From NCBI GenBank assembly GCA_913057845.1, contig CAJXPC010000145.1, positions 1-5,292 of the forward strand: 5,292 bases of DNA, read 5' to 3'. Positions 1-5,292 of the stretch are shown in pieces (within the stretch, counting starts at the first letter, position 1; every line of letters begins with the position of its first letter). The position numbers were made by a program, and so were the translations under genes. Origin of the DNA: an uncultured Pseudomonadota bacterium. GTDB taxonomy: Bacteria > Pseudomonadota > Gammaproteobacteria > Burkholderiales > Eutrophovitaceae. The notes beneath the pieces are model-generated. The model searched no databases. It worked only from the letters and a program-made list of their open reading frames with translations, and was not told the origin of the DNA.

Positions 1-98
1 GTCACTACGACGAGACCCAATCTCTCCTTAAATCACAACCTCAAATCTGGGCCATGGGTGCTGACGGGGAACAGCGCCAGTTGCGCCCCTCTCATTAG
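1..98 (+). other. possible 3' end of an unidentified gene entering from the left
   Basis: A frame starting at base 3 is open from the window edge to a TAG at 96-98. It encodes about 31 residues, ending ...GADGEQRQLRPSH. There is no start codon because the frame would begin outside the window. I do not recognise the sequence. A shifted frame from about base 62 to a TGA near 190 is also open and lysine/arginine rich, so this may be decayed coding sequence and not a live gene end. A T-rich stretch follows at about 101-109, but no convincing stem precedes it, so I do not call a terminator. Confidence 0.25.
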
Positions 99-325
99 CT
101 TTTTTCTTTAAGAGATATAAAAAATTCCGTCAAATAAACATTGCTAAGACCAGGCAGAAAGAGCTAAGAAACTTCTTGCTGTCAGGACAATGAATGTACG
201 GGGCAGAAGTAGCTAAAAGCGCCCCCATAATTGGGGCAGGGCATCATACTGTGGCATCGGCTTGAGGCGCGACGTATAGTAAACACAAGAACTCACACTT
301 TACACTTAGAATTCGGGTCGGGTAG
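99..325 (+). promoter_or_regulatory. leader / upstream region of the cyclase gene
   Basis: This is 227 bases with no gene I can support. It must hold the promoter of the cyclase gene unless transcription enters from further left. Possible -10 boxes are TATAGT (275-280) and TAGAAT (306-311), but neither has a good -35 box at 17 bases. The ribosome binding site is weak: only a G-rich stretch, GGGTCGGG at 315-322, stands before the ATG at 326, with no AGGAG core. GGGGCAG occurs twice (200-206 and 233-239), 33 bases apart, which is about three helical turns; the second copy overlaps a small hairpin. These could be regulator contacts, but that is a guess. Confidence 0.3.
221..237. other. GC-rich small hairpin upstream of cyclase
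   Basis: GCCCC at 221-225 pairs with GGGGC at 233-237 around a 7-base loop. The alternative register is CCCCA/TGGGG at 223-227 and 232-236. No T-run follows, so it is not a standard rho-independent terminator. It lies about 90 bases before the cyclase start and could be an operator or a leader RNA stem. Confidence 0.3.
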
Positions 326-2563
326 ATGAAACGTCTGATGAAATTTGTACCCTTCGTTCTCCTTGCGTTTGCCGTGGTTGTGAGAGTTGTTGATCCAGCC
401 CCCTTAGAACAGTTGAGGTTAAGTGCCTTTGATCAATTGCAAAGGCTAGAACCTAGACCATATTCAGCCTTGCCTGTTCGGATTGTTGATATCGATGAAA
501 AAAGTCTTAAGGCGCTCGGGCAGTGGCCGTGGCCCAGGACTGTAATTGCTGATTTGTTGGTCAAGCTAGAGCGTGCAGGCGCTGCAGCGATCGCCTTTGA
601 TGTGCTGTTTGCAGAACCTGATCGAACTTCTCCGAAAAAAATAATCAAACAATGGCGCCATGATTTAGAGTTAAAGCAGAATAAAGACCTTTTAGAACTA
701 GTGAAAAAGCTTCCTGACCATGATCAGGTTCTGGCGTCACGGCTTCAGCGCCTACCAACCGTCCTCGGCGTGATGTTCGACAACACAGGTGTCATACCTG
801 AGATGCCAAAGGCTAAATGGAGCTACGCTAGGCAGGGTGACGACCCACGTGGTTTTCTCCAAACCTACAGTGGTGCGGTTAGACCGCTGGACATATTAAG
901 TTCTAAAACGGCAGGGCTCGGTAGCATTAATAGTAGCCTGGATAACGATGGAATTATTCGGAAAATCCCATTATTCGTAAGGCTAAAATCCGATGAGAAA
1001 TTCTCTAACGAAGTTTTTCCTACATTGTCCGTCGAAGCGCTGAGGGTTGCACAAAAAGCCTCCACGTATCTATTGAAGTCGTCTGGAGCGAGCGGTGAGA
1101 ACGCCTTCGGCGAAAATTTAGGTCTGCAGCAAATTCGTGTTGGGCGGATAAAGGTACCAACTAACGGAAGCGGGCAAATTTGGCTGCACGATACGGGGCA
1201 TATCCCTGAGCGATATGTTTCCGCTGTTGACGTCATAGAGTCGCAATTTCTTGCTCAGAAGATCAAGGGAAATATCGTCTTAGTTGGGACAAGTGCCTCC
1301 GGATTGAAAGACATACGATCGACGCCACTCGAACCTGCTATTGCGGGAGTGGAAATTCATGCGATGGCTATTGAACAAATGATGCTTGGGAGCCATTTAA
1401 CCCGTCCCAGTTGGATGCTGGGTGCCGAGCTAATCTGGTTGGTGATTGTCGGAACAACACTTTCATTCCTTATACCTCGCTGGGGCGCATCTTGGTGCAT
1501 TTTAATTGCAGCCAGCGGGCTATTACTTTCCAGTATCGCGTCGTGGGTCGCCTATACCGACGCTTTGTTATTGCTTGATCCCGTGTATCCCTCCCTTGTT
1601 GTAATTTTGTTGTATGTAATCGGGTCATTTATCGCCTTTATAAGGACGGAGTCGGAAAAGAAATTTGTTAGGGGTGCATTTAGTAGGTACCTCTCCCCCG
1701 ATCTGGTAGAACAATTAGCGGCGGATCCAAGTTTACTTACACTGGGTGGTGAAACCAAGGAGATGACTATCCTATTTTCGGATATTCGGGGTTTCACCCA
1801 AATTTCAGAAAGTATGAATGCTACCGAATTGACATCATTCATCAATGAATACCTTACTCCGATGACAGATATCATCCTGCAAAACCGTGGCACCATCGAT
1901 AAATATATGGGCGATGCAATCATGGCATTTTGGAATGCACCGCTAGATAATCCGAAACATAGAGAAGAAGCAACAAGGGCTGCTCTTTCGATGATGGAGG
2001 GGCTAAAAGTGTTTAATGGCAGCTTGGAACAACAGACCGCGATAGATGGGAAAAAAAGGCTGCCAATTTCTATTGGTATTGGCATCAATACTGGTTTTTG
2101 TTGTGTCGGGAATATGGGTTCGGATCAGCGCTTCGACTATTCTGTGTTGGGCGACACTGCGAACGTTGCCTCGCGCTTAGAGGGACAGTCTAAAACTTAC
2201 GGTTTACCGATCGTGGTCGGCGAGGAGACCGCGAAAACTCTCCCAGAATTTGCCTGGCTTGAGCTAGATTTGATCCGCGTCATAGGAAAAAAACAACCAG
2301 TAAGGATTTATGCCTTAATTGGTGATGAGCGGGTAAAAAACGAGCAGAAATTTATGGCGGCAGCAGAACTACAGGACCAATTTCTTTCAGAATATCGTCA
2401 GCAAAAGTGGGGAAATGCTACGGACCTTTTGAAGACCATCAAACAAAGTCGTAACTATGATCTGTCAGTTTTGAATGGTCTTTATTCAAATCGCATTGAA
2501 GAATATAAAGGCGGTGACCTTCCTGCTGACTGGGATGGCGTATATTCTGCAACCTCTAAATGA
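326..2563 (+). CDS. CHASE2-domain class III adenylate cyclase, membrane bound
   Basis: Makes cyclic AMP from ATP in the cytoplasm under control of an extracytoplasmic CHASE2 sensor. The 745 residues show an N-terminal membrane anchor (about 7-22) and a CHASE2 domain (about 25-360; note FDVLFAEPDRTSP at 91-103, GLGSIN at 197-202 and IVLVGTSASGLKD at 317-329). Three membrane spans follow (about 364-384, 387-410, 415-439), then the catalytic domain (about 475-665). The metal-binding aspartates are D486 (FSDIRGFT) and D530 (YMGDAIMAFW). The purine-selecting pair is K526 and S606 (FDYSVLGD), and the transition-state residues are N613 and R617 (NVASR). All are present, so it should be active as a homodimer. 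Lys plus Ser/Thr points to ATP and not GTP. The tail ends DWDGVYSATSK, as I recall for full-length alphaproteobacterial relatives, so the gene is complete. ATG 326 is preferred although its ribosome site is weak; Met5 has none better. The CHASE2 ligand is unknown. Confidence 0.95.
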   Translation: MKRLMKFVPFVLLAFAVVVRVVDPAPLEQLRLSAFDQLQRLEPRPYSALPVRIVDIDEKSLKALGQWPWPRTVIADLLVKLERAGAAAIAFDVLFAEPDRTSPKKIIKQWRHDLELKQNKDLLELVKKLPDHDQVLASRLQRLPTVLGVMFDNTGVIPEMPKAKWSYARQGDDPRGFLQTYSGAVRPLDILSSKTAGLGSINSSLDNDGIIRKIPLFVRLKSDEKFSNEVFPTLSVEALRVAQKASTYLLKSSGASGENAFGENLGLQQIRVGRIKVPTNGSGQIWLHDTGHIPERYVSAVDVIESQFLAQKIKGNIVLVGTSASGLKDIRSTPLEPAIAGVEIHAMAIEQMMLGSHLTRPSWMLGAELIWLVIVGTTLSFLIPRWGASWCILIAASGLLLSSIASWVAYTDALLLLDPVYPSLVVILLYVIGSFIAFIRTESEKKFVRGAFSRYLSPDLVEQLAADPSLLTLGGETKEMTILFSDIRGFTQISESMNATELTSFINEYLTPMTDIILQNRGTIDKYMGDAIMAFWNAPLDNPKHREEATRAALSMMEGLKVFNGSLEQQTAIDGKKRLPISIGIGINTGFCCVGNMGSDQRFDYSVLGDTANVASRLEGQSKTYGLPIVVGEETAKTLPEFAWLELDLIRVIGKKQPVRIYALIGDERVKNEQKFMAAAELQDQFLSEYRQQKWGNATDLLKTIKQSRNYDLSVLNGLYSNRIEEYKGGDLPADWDGVYSATSK

Positions 2564-2584
2564 AGACAGGCTCCTCAGTCGAAA

Positions 2585-2782
2585 CTAATTTCTTAACTCG
2601 CTTATCTTATATTTTAGGTCTCGATATTCGACACTAGTAGGCGTGTAAGTCGATAATAATTTAGACCATTCGCGAAGAGCGTCAGGATTTCTACCCTCTG
2701 ACTTGGCGATCAATCCAGAGACCCACAACGCTTTCGGATTGAATTCGTCGATTGCAAAAATACGGTCAATTACCGGCTTTAA
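2585..2782 (-). pseudogene. C-terminal remnant of a CcmI/CycH-like TPR cytochrome c biogenesis protein
   Basis: Read on the minus strand, 65 sense codons end at a TAG (2585-2587). The key segments are VIDRIFAIDEFNPKALWVSG and NPDALREWSKLLSTYTP. This is the pattern of the last TPR units of CcmI-type proteins (family consensus like ...ALALDPNNPKALWLAG...GDYAAALALWQRLL...LLPPGS). CcmI holds apocytochrome c for the haem lyase complex in the periplasm. The frame is blocked upstream by a TAG at 2783-2785 and contains no plausible start, so this is a fragment of a gene normally several hundred residues long. Beyond that stop the same frame reads EAQLSYLAALTDLGILNNPS, which could be more of the same domain with one nonsense change. 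The neighbouring frame reads ARLVKAGN. The stop lies 21 bases from the cyclase stop, so the two genes were convergent. Another TPR protein is possible. Confidence 0.65.
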
Positions 2783-2880
2783 CTAATCGCGCGATGGATT
2801 ATTTAAGATGCCTAAATCAGTCAGTGCAGCTAAATAAGAAAGTTGTGCCTCTATGTTTTGCGCTCGAGTTCTGCCACCCT

Positions 2881-3051
2881 TTTAAGGGTTCGAACGAGGG
2901 CTGGTCTCTCGGCTTTGTGTCGGATTCCTTGGTCGATGGCAGGCCGTTCTCCGGCGTCCGCATTGCGCGAGCAAAAGTGAAGGTTTCGGGCGGACTGGAG
3001 GGTACCGCCAGCGTCGAGTTGTTGCTTCATCAAAAGCGCTTAATACGCTAA
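2881..3051 (+). pseudogene. IS3-family transposase (OrfB) remnant with internal deletion
   Basis: The plus-strand frame reads GSNEGWSLGFVSDSLVDGRPF. This matches the start of the DDE integrase core of IS3-family OrfB (family pattern like NERWSLDFVSDSLVDGRRFR). Straight after this the frame reads FSGVRIARAKVKV, then GGLEGTAS and LLHQKR. That resembles the far C-terminal part (pattern like ARAKVEAWRADYNTARPHSSLGYQTP) with small frame slips. The middle of the core, with the second Asp and the Glu, is therefore missing. The first catalytic Asp is also changed (WSLGF where the family has WSLDF). The open frame nominally begins at an ATG at 2752, but the 5' part (2752-2880) is not transposase-like and overlaps the minus-strand TPR remnant. 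No terminal inverted repeats or target duplication could be recognised. It is a dead fragment. Confidence 0.75.
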
Positions 3052-3345
3052 CTTTTCAAGATACGCAGGACCGGTGCGGATACCCTATGAACCTGTCAAA
3101 TAAGCTCTCTTAGCAAGCCTCGTTACTCATGATTTCGCGTTTAAGCGTCCATTCCAAATAAGTCAAGAACAGCAGGGGCCGCGGCTCCGGACAACGCCGT
3201 TCATAAAAAACTCTGTATTATCCTACGGCATAAGGACGCTATCCCATTTTATCGAAACGCTGGATGAGTTCGCGCAGATCGAACCAGATGCTCTACCTTC
3301 TCTTAGCAGGCCTCGGTAAAATTCTTAACTAACTACTAACTCGGA
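3052..3345. other. degenerate intergenic stretch downstream of the TolC-family gene
   Basis: This is 294 bases without a gene I can support. Short open pieces are visible. On the plus strand about 3230-3318 reads TLSHFIETLDEFAQIEPDAL, then stops. On the minus strand the frame GAAAPAVLDLFGMDA ends in TAA at about 3145. Neither has a start codon or a family I recognise. The region also carries the 20-base direct repeat listed separately. No stem with a T-run follows the TolC-family stop on the minus strand, so no terminator is called. It is most likely more mobile-element or gene debris. Confidence 0.4.
3106..3318. repeat. pair of 20-base imperfect direct repeats, 193 bases apart
   Basis: Copy 1 at 3106-3125 is TCTCTTAGCAAGCCTCGTTA. 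Copy 2 at 3299-3318 is TCTCTTAGCAGGCCTCGGTA. They agree at 18 of 20 positions and lie in the same orientation. They enclose 173 bases of unrecognised sequence. They could be att-like or duplicated target sequence around a decayed insertion, or the product of a local duplication. Confidence 0.6.
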
Positions 3346-4656
3346 TTACTCCAGTTCCAGGTGCCGGGCCTCTAAAATACCCATGGCAGATAGAAGTACC
3401 AAGCTGGTTGAGGCTATAGATCCCCTAGCTTCGGCGGCGTCTGACTTCGCATTTATCTCTGCTGTCTCCCCAGCCAAAATTTCGATCAAAGACCTTTTGC
3501 CCAGCGTTCTCTCTTTCCTCGCAAGCTCCAGGAAAGCGCCGGATAACTCCGATTGCTCGGCTAAAAGCTCTGCATTTATTCCTGCTTGCCGGTACGCAAC
3601 AAAAGCATTGCTAACAGCTTCGTCAATCAAACGTCGCGCGTCATCGAGTTGCGTTTGGGTTGCGGAAAAATTATCTCTAGCCGCGTCGATGCTATTGAGA
3701 GCCGAAAAACCCAGGTTAAAATTATAAGTAAATTGGATTTTTGCGACGAGTTCTTGCGCCACACCAAGGGTTCCGCCAACATTTTTTTTATAACTATTAT
3801 CGACAATAAAATTAATTTTTGGCCACAATGTATTTGACTGAATTTGCGAGACCGCTGTTCTTGAGATTGAAACAGCGTCCGACAAAGATTGAATTTGGAG
3901 ATTATTTTTTCGTGCAACCTCGAGAGCTTCCTCCTTCGTTTCAGGCAAGTCTTCGATTTGTGATTTTATTTTACGCGGCTTAAGAAAATCATTCTGTAAA
4001 TCTCCAAAAACTGCTCGATATCGATGTTCTTGGTTGGCCAAAATGCCTTTAGACGCTTCGAACCGTGCACGAGCGCCCGCTAACTGGACTTTGGCTTGAA
4101 GAACATCAGTTGATACCCCAGCGCCGGCTTTGACTTTTATATCTTCAAGCTTTGTTTGTTTTTTTAGGTTTAATAGCGACCTTTTTGCATACCTCAGTTT
4201 CTCAATCGCCGTCGAAACTCCGATTTGTGCGATACCGATTTCCAGAATTATCGACTGTTTGGTCAATTGCAGTGTTTTTTCCGCTTGCAACAATTGTAAG
4301 CGCGCAATTTTTGTTCCGCTCTGCTTGGAACCGAAATCATAAATTGGTAGGGTGAGCGTAAACTTGACGTCGTTCGAATTAAGCTGAGTATCGTCTGTAC
4401 CGCTTGCATTATTCCGATCTTCGTATGCTCGGCTTCCTGTAACCGCGAGATCGGGAAACCATGCTTTCTCTGCGACCCGCACCCCTTGACCGAGAGACCT
4501 GACGGTGTGTTTTGCAGATGCTATTCTAGGGTGCTCATCCAAAATTTTTGCTACCTGCCGTTGAAATGTCAGACCGTCAGCAACCGCGCCGCTCACAGTA
4601 AGACAAACTACAAGCGTCGATATAAAAAACTTTAATACGATAGTACCACGAGCCAT
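3346..4656 (-). CDS. TolC-family outer-membrane efflux / type I secretion channel protein
   Basis: Forms the trimeric outer-membrane duct that works with an HlyD-type adaptor and an inner-membrane pump or ABC exporter. The 436 residues begin with a signal peptide (K9 then a hydrophobic run to about 22; probable cleavage after AVA at 24-26). Two outer-membrane efflux repeats follow. The first contains LPIYDFGSKQ (103-112) and AGAGVSTDVLQAKVQLAGAR (177-196). The second contains FTYNFNLGFSALNSIDAARD (309-328) and GKRSLIEILAGETAEINAK (386-404), ending in LLSAMGIL (421-428). The length is normal for the family and no key block is missing. I start at ATG 4654-4656, not at the GTG 24 codons upstream, because the ATG has GGAAAAGAG six bases before it and opens directly onto the signal peptide. 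The upstream codons belong to the spacer after the HlyD remnant. With its adaptor gene broken it is an orphan here and may rely on a partner elsewhere or be decaying. Confidence 0.93.
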   Translation of the reverse strand: MARGTIVLKFFISTLVVCLTVSGAVADGLTFQRQVAKILDEHPRIASAKHTVRSLGQGVRVAEKAWFPDLAVTGSRAYEDRNNASGTDDTQLNSNDVKFTLTLPIYDFGSKQSGTKIARLQLLQAEKTLQLTKQSIILEIGIAQIGVSTAIEKLRYAKRSLLNLKKQTKLEDIKVKAGAGVSTDVLQAKVQLAGARARFEASKGILANQEHRYRAVFGDLQNDFLKPRKIKSQIEDLPETKEEALEVARKNNLQIQSLSDAVSISRTAVSQIQSNTLWPKINFIVDNSYKKNVGGTLGVAQELVAKIQFTYNFNLGFSALNSIDAARDNFSATQTQLDDARRLIDEAVSNAFVAYRQAGINAELLAEQSELSGAFLELARKERTLGKRSLIEILAGETAEINAKSDAAEARGSIASTSLVLLSAMGILEARHLELE

Positions 4657-4662
4657 CAGAAA

Positions 4663-4671
4663 CTCTTTTCC
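4663..4671 (-). promoter_or_regulatory. ribosome binding site that sets the TolC-family start
   Basis: On the minus strand GGAAAAGAG ends six bases before the ATG at 4656-4654. It favours this start over the in-frame GTG at 4728-4726, which would put 24 extra residues before the signal peptide. Confidence 0.7.
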
Positions 4672-4737
4672 AGCAAAATTTCGTACGAATGCTTGAAATT
4701 TAAATACACCATATTTCAGCTGAAACACAATCGTTAT

Positions 4738-4842
4738 CTTTCGTTCTCTGAGCGCCTCATTGGCCCCTTTCCAGCAAAGCTCAATAAGGTAGTCGATAAT
4801 TCTCCTTTCTCCGATAACGATCCTGCATTCGACGCTTTCGCC
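4738..4842 (-). pseudogene. C-terminal remnant of an HlyD-family type I secretion adaptor
   Basis: The minus strand reads 35 codons containing VECRIVIGERRIIDYLIE and KGANEALRERK. HlyD/PrtE-type membrane-fusion proteins end in a pattern like GMPVEVFIxTGERTALDYLLKPLxxxxNRAFRER. The spacing from GER to DYL to the terminal AxRER is identical to that pattern, so this is the adaptor's last strand and C-terminal end. Everything upstream is gone: the frame meets a TAA near 4927-4929, and the similarity stops at 4842, where the integrase remnant starts on the other strand. The expected stop after RERK is out of frame by one base (TAA at 4736-4734), so the frame now reads on into the TolC-family leader. 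The order hlyD-tolC is normal for type I secretion operons. The call rests on a short match, but the match is well spaced and the context agrees. Confidence 0.65.
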
Positions 4843-5131
4843 AGAGGCAAACTCACTAAGGCTTTCCGTAACTGCTGGAGAGACGTGCTGTCGAGATTGT
4901 GGATACCGATGCGCCCGGCCTGATCTGCAGGATTACCTGTGGAGGTGCCAGAACTATGTCTGTCAAAGGTCGGATAAAAAAAGGAGGGGCACCCTTCGCA
5001 TTAGTCTGGGAGAGTACACTCTGCGTCCGATAGACGATTGGCGGACCAAGGACCGCGCGATAATGGCTCAGCCAACAGACGGGATAGAGCCGCCGACTGC
5101 GGAACGCGACGCACAGAAAACATCCTCAAAG
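4843..5131 (+). pseudogene. N-terminal remnant of a tyrosine recombinase (phage/island-type integrase), frameshifted
   Basis: Three successive plus-strand frames together give the arm-DNA-binding N-terminus of an island/phage integrase. The first (4843-about 4880) reads RGKLTKAFRN, like the usual MAKLTKxFVxxL opening with the start codon altered. The second (about 4878-4988) reads VEIVDTDAPGLICRITCGGA then SVKGRIKKGG, matching the WDTELPGFGLRVTPSGAKSF...YRIGG pattern. The third (about 4988-5131) reads TLRISLGEYTLRPIDDWRTK then TDGIEPPTAERDAQK, matching LGRYPxLSLADARxxA...GIDPxAERDA. At least two frameshifts are needed, no valid start remains, and the catalytic C-terminal domain (R-H-R-Y) is absent. 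It is certainly inactive. No tRNA gene or clear attachment site is visible beside it. Confidence 0.75.
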
Positions 5132-5140
5132 TACCTATCG

Positions 5141-5157
5141 AAACAGTATAACTGTTT
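5141..5157. promoter_or_regulatory. perfect 7-base-arm palindrome, possible operator or weak terminator
   Basis: AAACAGT (5141-5147) and ACTGTTT (5151-5157) are exact inverse complements around ATA, and TTAT follows on the plus strand. The stem is AT-rich, so it would be a weak terminator. A dyad of 17 bases also fits a dimeric regulator site. It sits just after the integrase remnant. Function unknown. Confidence 0.35.
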
Positions 5158-5292
5158 TTATAAGTTGCGCCACTTTCAACTTCTTGTAATTTTTTCCAAT
5201 AAAAACATTCATTTTTTTACAGCCGCTCACAATAGCTAATTAGAGCGGATTTGGATCATTCCGGTTCATAGCCGCATGCAGTGAAGAAGCTT
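5158..5292. other. AT-rich right end without a recognisable gene
   Basis: T-rich runs dominate 5154-5220. CCGCTC (5223-5228) and GAGCGG (5243-5248) form a six-base inverted repeat around 14 AT-rich bases. It has no T-run on the correct side for either strand, so it is not called a terminator. No ORF start with a ribosome site, no tRNA fold and no known repeat was seen. It may be the promoter region of a gene beyond the window, or more decayed island sequence. Confidence 0.35.

Noticed and set aside
2851..3033. 60-residue minus-strand open frame opposite the transposase remnant
   Set aside because: It lies antisense to recognisable transposase sequence and shows no family pattern of its own.
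2752..3051. 99-residue plus-strand open frame as a complete gene
   Set aside because: Only residues from about 44 onward resemble IS3 transposase; the front overlaps the minus-strand TPR remnant and has no ribosome site that I can see.
326..4656. A functional link between the cyclase and the secretion genes
   Set aside because: They are on opposite strands, separated by a broken unrelated gene and an IS remnant. Adjacency is probably accidental.
4657..4728. GTG start giving a 460-residue TolC-family protein
   Set aside because: It would bury the signal peptide behind 24 residues. The ATG at 4656 has a well-placed ribosome site.
4693..4923. 76-residue plus-strand open frame starting with ATG
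   Set aside because: Its left part is antisense to the HlyD remnant and the TolC-family leader, and its right part is the first frame of the integrase remnant. It is a composite across a joint, not one gene.
5223..5248. Partial likeness to a lac operator (ATTGTGAGCGG on the minus strand) and a terminator-like stem
   Set aside because: Only an 11-base half matches and no lac-type gene is present; the stem has no T-run on the proper side on either strand.
5273..5292. SphI- and HindIII-like sites at the right edge suggesting vector polylinker
   Set aside because: Two six-base sites 8 bases apart are not the contiguous polylinker order, and no vector sequence is seen. The cut at AAGCTT may be chance or a library end.
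1..5292. CRISPR array, tRNA, rRNA, riboswitch, retron or toxin-antitoxin pair
   Set aside because: I looked for spaced repeats, cloverleaf T-arms, and paired small genes with ribosome sites. None was found.

Overview
The window looks like a piece of an alphaproteobacterial genome. That is an inference, based on three things: a CHASE2-class III cyclase of the type common in that group, a CcmI-like TPR tail, and type I secretion genes. The base composition of the two intact genes is moderate, roughly mid-40s % GC by eye. No rRNA, tRNA or CRISPR array is visible, so the placement is tentative.

Only two genes are intact. The first (326-2563, +) is a full-length membrane adenylate cyclase with a periplasmic CHASE2 sensor, three membrane spans and a class III catalytic domain that keeps every catalytic residue. 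The second (3346-4656, -) is a full-length TolC-family outer-membrane channel protein with a signal peptide and a good ribosome binding site.

Everything around these two genes is debris. Immediately after the cyclase, on the opposite strand, lies the last ~65 codons of a CcmI/TPR-type cytochrome c biogenesis gene (2585-2782). It is followed by a scrambled IS3-family transposase (OrfB) remnant (2881-3051, +) and by ~300 bases of degenerate sequence that carry a 20-base imperfect direct repeat. Upstream of the TolC gene, the last 35 codons of an HlyD-type membrane-fusion protein (4738-4842, -) meet, with no bases between, the start of a frameshifted tyrosine-recombinase/integrase remnant (4843-5131, +). 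The rest of the right end (5132-5292) is AT-rich, with two dyad symmetries and no recognisable gene.

Reading (inference): the locus once held a type I secretion operon (at least hlyD-tolC on the minus strand) and a ccmI-like gene convergent with the cyclase. Mobile-element insertion and later deletion cut both, leaving tolC as an orphan. The cyclase is probably an independent cAMP signalling gene. Nothing in the sequence ties it functionally to the secretion remnant. I do not see an evidently new multi-gene system; the interest lies in the ordered decay and in recovering the broken genes, which plain open reading frames hide.
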